In this document: positions 1-8,309 of the stretch, one piece after another
Numbering within the stretch: position 1 is the stretch's first letter
Layout of the letters: each line of letters opens with the position of its first letter
NCBI RefSeq assembly: GCF_002284565.1
Contig: NZ_NPKI01000046.1
Location: 186,001-250,000, forward strand
DNA: 64,000 nt
Direction: 5' to 3'
Origin: Mesorhizobium mediterraneum
GTDB taxonomy: Bacteria > Pseudomonadota > Alphaproteobacteria > Rhizobiales > Rhizobiaceae
Program-made: the position numbers and the translations under genes
The notes under the pieces: model-generated
The model's database searches: none
Told to the model about the DNA's origin: nothing
What the model saw: only the letters and a program-made list of their open reading frames with translations

Positions 1-1368
1 CGCGGCTGACCCGATTTCCGGCCGCATGGCCATGATTGCCTGTCGTGTTTCCTCGCGATCGAGCGGCTTCAGAGTAATATGCGGCAAGTCCCGGAACCCT
101 GAAAAAGTCTCAGATCCAGGTCGCGCAGTCATTATGAGAAGCACGGGCACCCGATGAATGAAGAGTGCAAGTTCCGCCAGCAATTGCCTCGACGTGAGGT
201 CGATCCAATGTATGTCTTCGACCACCAGGATGAGTGGTCCGCGTTCGCATATGGCTTCTATGCTTCTGCGAACTGCCCAGGCGGCTTTCTCCCGGATGAC
301 CTTGAGATCAGCCTCCTTCAGAGCGGGATTCGATCCTTCAGCCCCAAGTAGAAACGAGAAGATGTCGACCACTTCGTCATCGTGAACGCCTTGATTTGCG
401 AAGACCTCCGCTACGTCTGAAGTCTCCAGCCGACCCTCTTTGCCAGCGAGGTCACTCCGAACATTTTGCAGCAGAGGATAAAGGGCCGAGTGGGAGCCGC
501 CGGGCTGACATTGAAAAAGCAGCAATTTTGCCCGCTGAAAGCGTGTCCTCTTGCGGACTTCATAAAGCAGGCGAGACTTGCCGATACCGGCCTCACCCTG
601 AACTAAAATGACGCCGCCCTTGCCGGCGACGGCATCATGCCAACATGCGGCGATGGTGGCCAGTTCGTCCCCACGGCCTATAAACGTATTGTTCAAGCGC
701 CCGAAGGCGAAGAAGCGGTCAACGTCCCGCTTGTGGCTGATGGCACGCCAAGTCCGCTGCGGCTCCGCGAAACCCCTAATAACGTGAATGCCACGAAAAC
801 TGAAAACGTGGGACCGCCGCGCCAGATTTCGGGTCTCATCGGACACCAATATTGCATCCGGATGAGCCATAGCCTGGAGCCGCGTCGCCATGGCCAAAGC
901 AGGGCCCGTGACGCTGGCATGCGCCGGGTCACCGCCGTCCCCGTGAACGAGGGTCATGGATGTAGCAATCCCGACCCGAACATGTAGGTCCGTATGGTCT
1001 TTCTCCAGCCCGACCCGCTTGCACGCTTCAATGATTTCGAGTCCTGCCCGGATCGCTTGCGAAGCCGCGTCCTTTGCCTCCATCTCTGCTGGAAAAAGTG
1101 CGACACCGCCGTCGCCGGCCTCGCTCACGACAACGCCCGAGTACGATGAGATTGCCTGTCTTGCCGCACGCCGAAAGGCCGACATCAGTTCTTCATAGTC
1201 CTCGATATCCAGAACTGCGAGCAGGTCAGTTGATCCGACCAGATCATAACAGAGAGCTGTCATAACGCGCCGCTCGCCGCGAACGTCGGACACACTACTG
1301 TCGTCCTTGCTCAGAACGCCCTTGGCAAGGGCCACGATTGGAGGCTCTACTCGACGCTTTTCCGACAT
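1..1368 (-). CDS. Class III adenylate/guanylate cyclase with AAA-type ATPase domain (C-terminus cut by window edge)
   Basis: The gene is open from an ATG at 1368 to the window edge (456 codons visible). The N-terminal part is a class III nucleotide cyclase domain: CYDLVGST around residue 40 supplies the first metal Asp, and EAGDGGVALF supplies the second metal site. It is followed by an STAND/AAA-type ATPase with Walker A GEAGIGKSR (about residue 270) and Walker B ILVVEDIHWID. The layout matches signalling proteins of the cyclase-ATPase-TPR type, whose C-terminal repeats would lie outside the window. It makes cAMP or cGMP by family inference; the effector is unknown. It has no operon partner here and looks unrelated to the methylotrophy genes. 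Confidence 0.85.
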   Translation of the reverse strand, partial: MSEKRRVEPPIVALAKGVLSKDDSSVSDVRGERRVMTALCYDLVGSTDLLAVLDIEDYEELMSAFRRAARQAISSYSGVVVSEAGDGGVALFPAEMEAKDAASQAIRAGLEIIEACKRVGLEKDHTDLHVRVGIATSMTLVHGDGGDPAHASVTGPALAMATRLQAMAHPDAILVSDETRNLARRSHVFSFRGIHVIRGFAEPQRTWRAISHKRDVDRFFAFGRLNNTFIGRGDELATIAACWHDAVAGKGGVILVQGEAGIGKSRLLYEVRKRTRFQRAKLLLFQCQPGGSHSALYPLLQNVRSDLAGKEGRLETSDVAEVFANQGVHDDEVVDIFSFLLGAEGSNPALKEADLKVIREKAAWAVRRSIEAICERGPLILVVEDIHWIDLTSRQLLAELALFIHRVPVLLIMTARPGSETFSGFRDLPHITLKPLDREETRQAIMAMRPEIGSAA

Positions 1369-1496
1369 GCTACGGTGCCTTGGCTGGCGGAGTGGGAGCG
1401 ATACTATCAAATGCGCTAATATTCACCAGAGCGCTCGGACGACCCCCATCATAAGCGATACTTCGGACGATGTGCGTCACGCTCGCTGACCGCCGG

Positions 1497-1913
1497 TTAG
1501 CCTGATGGCATCTTCTCGAACGTCTTCAACCCGGTTTCCATCGTGTCCCAGGGGAGGGCCCGGATACCGTAAGTCACCACGGTCGGATTGAACCGGCCCG
1601 GATCGTCAAGGCTTGCTGCATGGACCGTGATCGGGTCCGGCATGGCGGTGTATGTCAGGTAGACAGGGGTTCCGCAGACCGGGCAGAAGGAATGGATTTT
1701 CACATTCCCGTTGTCCGCCGCAACACGCCACTCCGTCGTCGTGCCGGTGATCGTCACGTCCGCTCGCGACGAAAACGTCAGATAGGATCCATGACCGGTG
1801 CCGCTTCTTTTCTGGCAATCACGGCAGTGGCAGTGGTTCTCGAAGATGGGGGTTGCCTTAGCCTCGTAGCGAACCGCGCCGCACGCGCATCCGCCGGTGT
1901 AGAGAGTGCTCAT
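1497..1913 (-). CDS. GFA/CENP-V family zinc protein
   Basis: A 138-residue protein with the full zinc-ligand pattern of the GFA (glutathione-dependent formaldehyde-activating) family: GCACGAVRY near the N-terminus, CHCRDC in the middle and FCPVCGTP near residue 78. The family name comes from a Paracoccus enzyme proposed to condense formaldehyde with glutathione, but most members have unknown substrates. A formaldehyde role is therefore only suggested, even though C1 genes lie nearby. It ends 129 bp from the cyclase start and follows the SRPBCC gene on the same strand with a 23-bp gap, so the two may be co-transcribed. Confidence 0.85.
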   Translation of the reverse strand: MSTLYTGGCACGAVRYEAKATPIFENHCHCRDCQKRSGTGHGSYLTFSSRADVTITGTTTEWRVAADNGNVKIHSFCPVCGTPVYLTYTAMPDPITVHAASLDDPGRFNPTVVTYGIRALPWDTMETGLKTFEKMPSG

Positions 1914-1936
1914 GTGCTCGGCTCCCTGTTTCGCGG

Positions 1937-2407
1937 TCAGGCCGCCCGTTCGGACGCGCGCGGCTTCGCGAAGACATCGATCGCTTGACCCGTTTCGAGG
2001 AAGGATTTCAGGCTGGAGAGGACGATCGGCCAGCCGCGCTTGATGCCGTTCGCCATCCCGCTGCCGGCTTCGAGCTCGTCATGGGTGACGGTCAGCCGGA
2101 CCATGGCCTCGTATTCCTCGACCTCGAAGGTCACCCGGCTGTAGCTCGCCGGATCGGACGCTTGCGAAGCGTTTGCCCAGGTGATGACGAGACGGGTCGG
2201 CGCGGAGACCTCGATGACTTTGCCGACGAGCTCGACGCTCCGCTCATCATTGGCGCGGATATGCTCCCAGCTCGAACCGGGCTTCCAGTCAGAGACGTTC
2301 TCGTGGCCCCAGTAGCGCCGTGCGAGGTCTGGTTTCGTTATGGCCTCAAACACCTTTCCCGGCGTCGAAACGATATAGTAAGTAAAGCTGATCGCTTCCT
2401 TGGTCAT
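1937..2407 (-). CDS. SRPBCC (AHSA1-like) domain protein
   Basis: A 156-residue START-like/AHSA1 fold protein. It begins MTKEAISFTYYI and contains the typical TPGKVFEAITKPDLARRYWG helix-strand segment and a C-terminal helix GWPIVLSSLKSFLETG. I chose the start at 2407 because AAAAAGGAG sits 7 nt upstream; the in-frame reading that extends to 2530 has no such site and would overlap folP. Members bind hydrophobic ligands and in rhizobia are often paired with an ArsR regulator, which is absent here. The gene is divergent from folP across about 106 bp. The specific function is unknown. Confidence 0.85.
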   Translation of the reverse strand: MTKEAISFTYYIVSTPGKVFEAITKPDLARRYWGHENVSDWKPGSSWEHIRANDERSVELVGKVIEVSAPTRLVITWANASQASDPASYSRVTFEVEEYEAMVRLTVTHDELEAGSGMANGIKRGWPIVLSSLKSFLETGQAIDVFAKPRASERAA

Positions 2408-2513
2408 TGCTAGGCTCCTTTTTGTTTCACGAGCATAGGTAGATGAGGAAACCGCGATCGTGTGAGTGACAATCGTGTCGCGAATGGATTCTGATATGAC
2501 AGAAGGTTGATGC

Positions 2514-3347
2514 ATGATGCGCTGGCACATTGCTCATGGACGGCATCTCGATCTTGGCGCGAGATCGTTGCTGATGGGGATTTTGAACGTCACGCCCGAC
2601 AGTTTTTCCGACGGGGGAGAATTCGATCGGCCGGAGCGGGCGATCCAGCAGGCGCGGCGCATGATCGGCGAGGGTGCGGCGATCATCGATGTCGGCGGCG
2701 AGTCCACCCGGCCCGGCGCCGGGGCCGTTTCGGCGCGCGAGGAACAATCGCGCATCCTGCCGGTCGTCGAGGCGCTGTCGTCCGACGGCGGCAGCCTGGT
2801 TTCGGTCGACACCTATCGGGCCGAGACGGCGCGTCTGGCGGTCGCGGCGGGCGCACATATCGTCAACGACGTGCATGGCCTGCAGCGCGAACCCGACATC
2901 GCGCATGTCGCGGCGGAAACCGGCGCCGGCCTCGTCATCATGCACACCGGGCGCGGCCGTGAAAAACTGGCGGATGTGATCGCCGACCAGTTCCTGTTCC
3001 TGAACAGATCGCTGGAGATCGCGCGCCATGCCGGCATCCCGGATGATCGGATCGTGCTGGACCCGGGCTTCGCCTTCGCCAAGGATGGAGAGGAAAACCT
3101 TGAGCTCATGGCTCGCTTCGGCGAATTGCGCGCTCTCGGTTTTCCATTGCTGGTCGGCACGTCACGCAAGCGTCTTGCCCGTCACCTGGTCGGCGGAACT
3201 GACGAGGGGCGCGACGTCGGCACAGCGGCGACAAGCGTCATCCTGCGGTTGAAGGGCGCTTCGATCTTTCGCGTGCACAATGTCGCGGTCAACCGCGATG
3301 CGCTGGCTTTCGCCGACGCGGTGCGCGAGCGCGAGACCGCGGAATAG
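2514..3347 (+). CDS. folP: Dihydropteroate synthase
   Basis: A 277-residue TIM-barrel enzyme that joins p-aminobenzoate to dihydropterin pyrophosphate. Signatures present are ILNVTPDSFSDGG (residues 23-35), IDVGGESTRPGA (about 58-70), DPGFAFAKDGEENLELM and GTSRKR. Departures from textbook FolP are MHTGRGRE where most enzymes have MHMxG, and RVHNV where most have RVHDV. The gene stands alone between the SRPBCC and pqq genes rather than beside folB/folK, and is convergent with pqqE. It could be the housekeeping folate enzyme or a copy linked to C1 metabolism. ATG at 2514 and at 2517 are both possible starts. Confidence 0.9.
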   Translation: MMRWHIAHGRHLDLGARSLLMGILNVTPDSFSDGGEFDRPERAIQQARRMIGEGAAIIDVGGESTRPGAGAVSAREEQSRILPVVEALSSDGGSLVSVDTYRAETARLAVAAGAHIVNDVHGLQREPDIAHVAAETGAGLVIMHTGRGREKLADVIADQFLFLNRSLEIARHAGIPDDRIVLDPGFAFAKDGEENLELMARFGELRALGFPLLVGTSRKRLARHLVGGTDEGRDVGTAATSVILRLKGASIFRVHNVAVNRDALAFADAVRERETAE

Positions 3348-3356
3348 AAGAGCGCG

Positions 3357-4478
3357 TCAGGCGGGCTCGGTCACGACGCCGATCCGCCGGTAGACGAATT
3401 GTTCGTCCTTCGAAGGAACTGCCGCAGCACGCTGGGCTTCGTCGATCAGCATTGCCATGCGCCCATGGATTGGCGATTTCGCGCAAGCCGGGTCCGTCGC
3501 GGCGGCATCGCCGGCGATCGCCATCGCCTGGCAGCGGCAGCCGCCCCAGTCGATTTCACGCCGTTCGCAGCTGCGGCAGGGCTGCTGCATCCAGTCGGTG
3601 CCGCGAAAGGCATTGAATGCTGGCGAATCGGTCCAGATATCGGCCAGGCTGCGCGGTCCAAAACGCTCGAAGCTGAGCGACGGGATGGTCTGCGCGGCAT
3701 GGCATGGCAGCACGGTGCCGTCCGGCGTCACCATGAAGGCGTCTCGCGCCCAGCCACCCATGCACGGCTTGGGATAGATGGCGAAATAATCCGGCGGGAC
3801 GAAATCGATGTTCATGATGCCGGTCAGCCGTTCGCGTGCCGCCGCGACGATCTCCGCCTGCCGTTCAACTGCATCGCGCTCAGGCATCAGTTGATCGCGA
3901 TTGGTCAGCGCCCAGCCCGCATACTGCACGTTGGCGATCTCGAGCCGCTCCGCGCCCAGTGAAAGCGCTAGATCGATGAATTCCGGCACCTCCTCGATGT
4001 TGTGGCGATGGATCGGCGCGTTGATGGTGAGCGGCAGGCCGGCCGCGCGAGCCCGGCGTGCCGTCTCCAGCTTCTTTTCGTGGCCGCCTTTGTGGTTGCC
4101 GATGCGGTCGGTGGTCGCCGGCCGTGCGCCTTGAAAGCTCAGCTGCAGATGGTCGAGCCCGGCTTCGGCAAACGCCTCGATGCGGCCTTCGGCAATGCCG
4201 ACGCCGGCGGTGATCAGGTTGGTGTAGACCCCGCGCGCCGAAAGCCCGGCGATCAATTGCTCGAGGTCGCGACGCAGCGTCGGTTCACCGCCGGACAGAT
4301 GCACCTGGAGAACGCCGAGATCGGCCGCCTGCAAGAACAGGTCGAGCCAGGTCTGTGTGTCGAGTTCGCGATTGGCCTTCAGCAATTCGAGCGGATTGGA
4401 GCAATAAGGGCATTGCAGCGGGCAGCGATGCGTCAGTTCCGCCAGCATGCCGATCGGAGGGAGAAGGGGCTCGCTCAT
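3357..4478 (-). CDS. pqqE: PqqA peptide cyclase (radical SAM)
   Basis: A 373-residue radical SAM/SPASM protein that forms the Glu-Tyr carbon-carbon bond in PqqA, the first committed step of PQQ synthesis. The SAM cluster motif CPLQCPYC (Cx3Cx2C) is near residue 20. C-terminal auxiliary-cluster cysteines are at CMGGW, CHAA, CRSCERREIDWGGCRC and ACAKSP. The start at 4478 overlaps the pqqD stop as ATGA, so translation is probably coupled. It is the last gene of pqqABCDE and ends 10 bp from the convergent folP. Confidence 0.97.
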   Translation of the reverse strand: MSEPLLPPIGMLAELTHRCPLQCPYCSNPLELLKANRELDTQTWLDLFLQAADLGVLQVHLSGGEPTLRRDLEQLIAGLSARGVYTNLITAGVGIAEGRIEAFAEAGLDHLQLSFQGARPATTDRIGNHKGGHEKKLETARRARAAGLPLTINAPIHRHNIEEVPEFIDLALSLGAERLEIANVQYAGWALTNRDQLMPERDAVERQAEIVAAARERLTGIMNIDFVPPDYFAIYPKPCMGGWARDAFMVTPDGTVLPCHAAQTIPSLSFERFGPRSLADIWTDSPAFNAFRGTDWMQQPCRSCERREIDWGGCRCQAMAIAGDAAATDPACAKSPIHGRMAMLIDEAQRAAAVPSKDEQFVYRRIGVVTEPA

Positions 4479-4771
4479 AGCTTCACCAGCAGCTTGTCCG
4501 ACCATTCCTGCAGGAAGGCGACGACGTCGGCGGCCACGGCCTCCTGTTCGGCGTCATATTCCGCCGCAAGGTCGGCAATGATGTGGCCGACCGTGGATCG
4601 CCCATCGCAGCGGCGCAATATGTCGAGGCTGATGTCGTTCGGCCAAAATATTTTCTCGGGCGAAAGCACGGCGAACGCCTGCCGCACCGGGTCGTGCTGT
4701 ATGCGCACGTGCTTCGGCAGCGATGGCACCGACTGCGGCGACACAATGGCTCTTTCGCGCAGCGCCATCAT
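4475..4771 (-). CDS. pqqD: PQQ biosynthesis peptide chaperone PqqD
   Basis: A 98-residue protein of the PqqD winged-helix family (RiPP recognition element). It binds the PqqA leader and presents it to PqqE. Typical features are PxLPKHVRIQHDPVRQAFAVL, then PEKIFWPNDISLDILRRCDG and a C-terminal helical block. The start at 4771 (ATGATGG) overlaps the pqqC stop, and the gene overlaps pqqE by 4 nt, so pqqC-D-E are tightly coupled. A longer reading frame to 4867 runs into pqqC and is not the start. Confidence 0.95.
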   Translation of the reverse strand: MMALRERAIVSPQSVPSLPKHVRIQHDPVRQAFAVLSPEKIFWPNDISLDILRRCDGRSTVGHIIADLAAEYDAEQEAVAADVVAFLQEWSDKLLVKL

Positions 4772-5526
4772 AGGGCTGCCTCCGGACGAAAGGCGCCGGG
4801 CGGTATGTTTCCCGGCTCGCCATAGGCGTGTTGAAGCGCGTCGAGCATGGCCCAGAGTATATCGCATTTGAACACCAGCGCATCGATCGCCTGCTGCTGG
4901 CGTTCCGCCGTGTCGGCATGGCCGAGCACGTAAGCGAGGGCGAAGTCGGCGTCGCGCGAGGCCTGTTCGGGCCGTCGGTTGAAATAGGCCAGCGTATCCT
5001 CTGTGATGTAATCATATTTGGCCAGCATCGCCGGCACCCGCTCGCCGATGATGAGCGGCGAGAACATCTCGGTCAGCGACGAGGCGACCGCCTCGAACAG
5101 CGTCCGGTTCGTGCAAAAGGAGAGGTAAGCGCCGACCGCGAAACGTGTCGCCGGCAGCGCCAGCCTTTCGCTCTTCACCGCATCGGCATCGAGACCGAGC
5201 GAGGTCGCCAGATGCAGCCAGCGCGCAATGCCGCCGCTCCAGCCGTCCTCGCCGTCGTGGTCTTCGATGCGTTTGCGCCAGGCGGCGCGAAACGCCGGAT
5301 CCTCGGCATGTGCGAGGATCATGGCATCCTTGCGCGGGATGACAGCCTGATAGCAATAGCGGTTCAGCGCCCAAGCCTGCATCTCGGTCCTCGACAGCGC
5401 ACCGCTGGTCATCCTGTGATGGAAAGGATGGCGGTTGTGATAGCGCTCGGCACCGACCTGCCGCAGCACGGCTTCGAGCTCGCTGGAGGACAGGCCGTTC
5501 CTGGCCGCGTCGTGGAAATCGTTCAA
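4768..5526 (-). CDS. pqqC: Pyrroloquinoline-quinone synthase
   Basis: A 252-residue cofactorless oxidase that performs the final ring closure and eight-electron oxidation to PQQ. The sequence matches the TenA/HO-like helical family: RYHNRHPFHHRM near residue 28, the segment NRYCYQAVIPRKDAMILAH, and WSGGIARWLHLA with conserved His and Tyr residues. The length is normal for PqqC (about 250). It overlaps pqqB by 4 nt upstream and pqqD by 4 nt downstream. Confidence 0.97.
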   Translation of the reverse strand: MNDFHDAARNGLSSSELEAVLRQVGAERYHNRHPFHHRMTSGALSRTEMQAWALNRYCYQAVIPRKDAMILAHAEDPAFRAAWRKRIEDHDGEDGWSGGIARWLHLATSLGLDADAVKSERLALPATRFAVGAYLSFCTNRTLFEAVASSLTEMFSPLIIGERVPAMLAKYDYITEDTLAYFNRRPEQASRDADFALAYVLGHADTAERQQQAIDALVFKCDILWAMLDALQHAYGEPGNIPPGAFRPEAAL

Positions 5527-6461
5527 AATTCCATCTCCATCCCGTCGCGGGCGACTTCCCAGCCAGCCGCTTTGACCGCTGCGTGTTCGGCGGAATTCTC
5601 GTCCAGAACAGGATTGGTGTTGTTGATATGGACGAAGACACGGCGTCCGATCCTCACATCGGCCAAGCCGGCGATCGAACCCGCGTCTCCCGACATTGCC
5701 AGATGCCCCATGCGCGCACCGGTTTTTTGACCGACGCCGGCAGCAATCATCTCGTCGTCCATGTAGACCGTGCCGTCGAACAGAAGGCAGGCGGCATTGG
5801 CTAGGCGCGCGCGCAAGGTCGCATCGATGCGCGCGCAGCCCGGTATATAGAAGACGGAGCCGCGCCGGCCGGCGCCGGCGATACGGACGCCAATCGTGTC
5901 GCCGGCGTCGGAGCTGAAATTGGCGTCCGGCTGGCTTCTTTCCTCGAGATAGAGCGCTATCTTCCCGGGCACGGGAAAGCTCTCGACAGCAACGCCGGTG
6001 TCGTGGCCGTCTGCATCGCAGATCGCCAGTTCTTCTCCCGGCGGTAAGATGCGTCGCGGCACGAGCGACGGATCGAGAACATTGAAAATCGAATTCGCCT
6101 CCAGCGTCGCCAGAACCTGTGTCGTTGCATAGATAGCGAAAGGCTGCCGCTCACGCAGGCTGAGCAGGCCGGCGACATGATCGACATCGGCATTGGTCAG
6201 CACCACCGCACGGATAGGCGTCGAACGCAGCGGCGCATCGAGCGCGGGCTGCAATTCGGGCGTTTGCGCAATCTGTTGGCGAATATCGGGCGAGGCGTTG
6301 AAGAGAACCCAGCCGGCCCCGTCCGCTGACGCGGCGATGCTTGATTGGGTTCGCGAATGCACGCCAGCCACCCCGCTGCGAGCCGCGCGGCTCAGGCGAT
6401 AGTTGCAATTCCATTGCGGAAAGCCGCCGCCTGCCGCCGAGCCGATGATCTTCAAGCGCAT
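5523..6461 (-). CDS. pqqB: PQQ biosynthesis protein PqqB
   Basis: A 312-residue metallo-beta-lactamase-fold protein. It begins MRLKIIGSAAGGGFPQWNC, the characteristic PqqB N-terminus, and carries TNADVDHVAGLLSLRE in place of the classical HxHxDH motif, as PqqB does. PqqB has been shown to hydroxylate the tyrosine of the PqqE product. The ATG at 6461 overlaps the stop of a small protein-like ORF (6452-6571), which could couple its translation to that ORF. Confidence 0.97.
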   Translation of the reverse strand: MRLKIIGSAAGGGFPQWNCNYRLSRAARSGVAGVHSRTQSSIAASADGAGWVLFNASPDIRQQIAQTPELQPALDAPLRSTPIRAVVLTNADVDHVAGLLSLRERQPFAIYATTQVLATLEANSIFNVLDPSLVPRRILPPGEELAICDADGHDTGVAVESFPVPGKIALYLEERSQPDANFSSDAGDTIGVRIAGAGRRGSVFYIPGCARIDATLRARLANAACLLFDGTVYMDDEMIAAGVGQKTGARMGHLAMSGDAGSIAGLADVRIGRRVFVHINNTNPVLDENSAEHAAVKAAGWEVARDGMEMEF

Positions 6462-6571
6462 TGCAATGCCCGCTCTGCGGCTTGTTCAACCAGCAGGAAA
6501 TTTTCGGCCGTGAATGGCTTCGCGCCCGCGTCGAACGCGTCAACGCCTTCCACGAAGATCTCACGCGGCAA
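6452..6571 (-). CDS. Possible small protein between pqqA and pqqB
   Basis: An open frame of 39 codons running into the pqqB start (its TGA at 6454-6452 overlaps pqqB codons 3-4). It reads like real protein: acidic/hydrophobic periodicity such as EIFVEGVDAFDAGAK and FLLVEQAAERALQ, with G/C-rich third positions. No ATG starts it. A TTG at 6571 or an upstream GTG (about 6601) are the only options, and neither has a strong ribosome binding site. The frame is in fact open back through the hairpin. It could be a coupling ORF, a new small protein, or the remnant of a longer gene. Confidence 0.35.
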   Translation of the reverse strand: MPREIFVEGVDAFDAGAKPFTAENFLLVEQAAERALQCA

Positions 6572-6575
6572 GAAA

Positions 6576-6605
6576 GTGCGTGTCCCCGTTGCCAGGGACA
6601 CGCAC
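6576..6605 (-). terminator. Stem-loop after pqqA (attenuator)
   Basis: A perfect 11-bp inverted repeat, GTGCGTGTCCC / GGGACACGCAC, with an 8-nt loop, 10 nt after the pqqA stop. On the minus strand it is followed by CTTTCTTG, too weak for a full terminator. In other pqq operons partial termination after pqqA lets the substrate peptide be made in excess over the enzymes; the same role is inferred here. Confidence 0.7.
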
Positions 6606-6614
6606 CTCTGCGGC

Positions 6615-6710
6615 CTACTTCTTGGGAGGAATTTCAGCAGGCAGATACCGCGAAATTTCGAAGCCCGCAGCGACTTGGCACATGGTCGGTTTTGTCCAGC
6701 TCTTCTTCAT
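6615..6710 (-). CDS. pqqA: PQQ precursor peptide PqqA
   Basis: A 31-residue peptide, MKKSWTKPTMCQVAAGFEIS followed by RYLPAEIPPKK, with the required Glu-x3-Tyr pair (E18 and Y22) whose side chains become PQQ. A ribosome binding site GAGGAG lies 7 nt before the ATG at 6710. It is the first gene of pqqABCDE and is separated from pqqB by 153 bp containing a stem-loop. It is the substrate of PqqD/PqqE. Confidence 0.96.
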   Translation of the reverse strand: MKKSWTKPTMCQVAAGFEISRYLPAEIPPKK

Positions 6711-6876
6711 GGCATTTCTCCTCTTCTACCAGCCCGAAGGGGCCGATCCTTTTCTCAGTCAACCATTGCTGGGCACCATTGCAATGGCTCGTCCATCAGC
6801 TCTCAAAATGGACAAATGAAACGGTAGGTTCTGAAAAATCGAAAAACAAGACGATCGAAATAACAATGCTCATGCT

Positions 6877-7434
6877 TCAATTGCTGATCACGTAAGGCTT
6901 CTTCTCCTCCAGCGGAAGGTTTGCACGCTCCCATCCATCGGCGCCGAGCGGATACCAGATCACCGAACTGTAGCCCCATTCGACGGCCCGTTTCGCGGCA
7001 TTCCAGGACATCCAGCAATTCGTCATGCAATAGAACAGGATAGCGCGCGACTTGTCGGCACCGGCTTCGGCCGCGAGGCCTTGGCGAAAATAGCTGGCGG
7101 TCTCCTCGGAGATAGCGCCGTAACCGACGTTGGCCAGCCAGATGCTGCCCGGGATGTCCTTTCTGATCGCCTCTCTCCAAATCGTTCCTGCCGGCAAATT
7201 GGCCGGCTTCGGCGTGTTCGGCATGACGTCGAAGAACACCGCCTTCTTCTCCCGCCACAGCGCCTCGGCCTCTGCCGTCGTCACCACGCTCGCACCTTGC
7301 AGCGTCTGCGGCACCGGCGCCCGATATTCGTCCATCCGGTAGCCGCCGGGCTCGGCGATATCGCCAGCCCACATCGGTTCGGTCAGACTGAGAAGGCCCG
7401 CAGCGACCAGCAAAATCGTCTCCTTTCCCTTCAT
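6877..7434 (-). CDS. PQQ-dependent catabolism-associated CxxCW protein (rhodanese-like, periplasmic)
   Basis: A 185-residue exported protein. The N-terminal signal peptide is MKGKETILLVAAGLLSLTEP with cleavage expected near WAG. A rhodanese-like fold follows, with the family-defining motif FYCMTNCWMSWNAAKRA (CxxNCW) near residue 135 in the active-site loop. This family is known to travel with PQQ-dependent alcohol dehydrogenases; its reaction is not established. It starts 10 bp after xoxJ ends and probably shares the xoxFGJ transcript. The 166 bp between it and pqqA should hold the pqqA promoter. Confidence 0.93.
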   Translation of the reverse strand: MKGKETILLVAAGLLSLTEPMWAGDIAEPGGYRMDEYRAPVPQTLQGASVVTTAEAEALWREKKAVFFDVMPNTPKPANLPAGTIWREAIRKDIPGSIWLANVGYGAISEETASYFRQGLAAEAGADKSRAILFYCMTNCWMSWNAAKRAVEWGYSSVIWYPLGADGWERANLPLEEKKPYVISN

Positions 7435-7444
7435 ACCGGCATCG

Positions 7445-8308
7445 TCATTGCGTGATCGGATTATCGTGTTCGTCGATCAGCGGCACATTGTAGTCCAGCA
7501 GGATCCTGTTGATCTCCGCCTGGTTTTCCCTGATCACCCGGTTGAGCGACCGCTTCCATTCCTGGTCGGATGGACGCACGCCCATGGTGATACGATAGGA
7601 CATGCGCGAGCCGGTTTTTTCCTTCACCAGCGGAACGATCGTGAGGTCGGCGCCGAGTTCCTTGGCATAGTAGCCTGCCATCGGTCCCCAAATGACCGCC
7701 GCGTCGATCTTGCCGGCGAGCATGTCCTTGATCATGACCTCCCCCATGGAAGGGGTGAGGCGCGTATCCACCGCCAAGGGATAGATTTTTGCCGTTCGCA
7801 AGAGCTTGTTGGCAGCCATGTTGGCAGTCGGCGGCGTGCTTTCGACGACACCGATCTTCTTGCCGGTGAGTTTCGGATCCTCGATCGTCTCGACGCCTTC
7901 CATGCCGTTGCCCTTCGGGTGCACCAGCACATAGGAGGAGCGATAGTAGGCGTTGGTGTTCTGCACCAGTTCATCGCCCTGGGCATAGCCCATGATGATG
8001 TCGCATCGGTTGGCCGCCAGCGTGTTGCGCACGAAGCCGGCGACAAGAGGAAACCACGTGTAGGCGACGGACTTCCGACCGGTTTTCGCTGCAACCAGTT
8101 CGGCCAGCTTGTTTTCGAAGCCTTCGCCGCTCTTGTCGGTGAAAGGCATGTTCGAAGGATCGGCGCAGACGCGCAGAATATCGGGGTCGACCAGTTCTCC
8201 TGCGGCACCAAGGCCGGCGTCCTGCGCCTGGGCGTTCGAAGGCGGCAAGGCGAGTGCGCCGACGATCGACAGCACAAAACGCAGCTTCAACGCATCACGG
8301 CCAGTCAT
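7445..8308 (-). CDS. xoxJ: XoxJ, periplasmic solute-binding-like protein for methanol dehydrogenase
   Basis: A 287-residue protein of the family 'quinoprotein dehydrogenase-associated putative ABC transporter substrate-binding protein' (MxaJ/XoxJ). It has a signal peptide (RFVLSIVGALALPPSNAQAQ) and then the type II binding-protein fold: DILRVCADPSNMPFTDKSG, GYAQGDELVQNT and VESTPPTANMAANKLL. I chose ATG 8308, one base after the xoxG stop. The in-frame extension to 8521 lies inside xoxG. XoxJ is thought to help assemble or activate apo-XoxF rather than to import a solute. Confidence 0.93.
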   Translation of the reverse strand: MTGRDALKLRFVLSIVGALALPPSNAQAQDAGLGAAGELVDPDILRVCADPSNMPFTDKSGEGFENKLAELVAAKTGRKSVAYTWFPLVAGFVRNTLAANRCDIIMGYAQGDELVQNTNAYYRSSYVLVHPKGNGMEGVETIEDPKLTGKKIGVVESTPPTANMAANKLLRTAKIYPLAVDTRLTPSMGEVMIKDMLAGKIDAAVIWGPMAGYYAKELGADLTIVPLVKEKTGSRMSYRITMGVRPSDQEWKRSLNRVIRENQAEINRILLDYNVPLIDEHDNPITQ

Positions 8309-8309
8309 A

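Noticed and set aside
1497..1913. Glutathione-dependent formaldehyde oxidation branch
   Set aside because: Only a GFA-family protein is present; no glutathione-formaldehyde dehydrogenase or formylglutathione hydrolase is seen, and the family is functionally broad.
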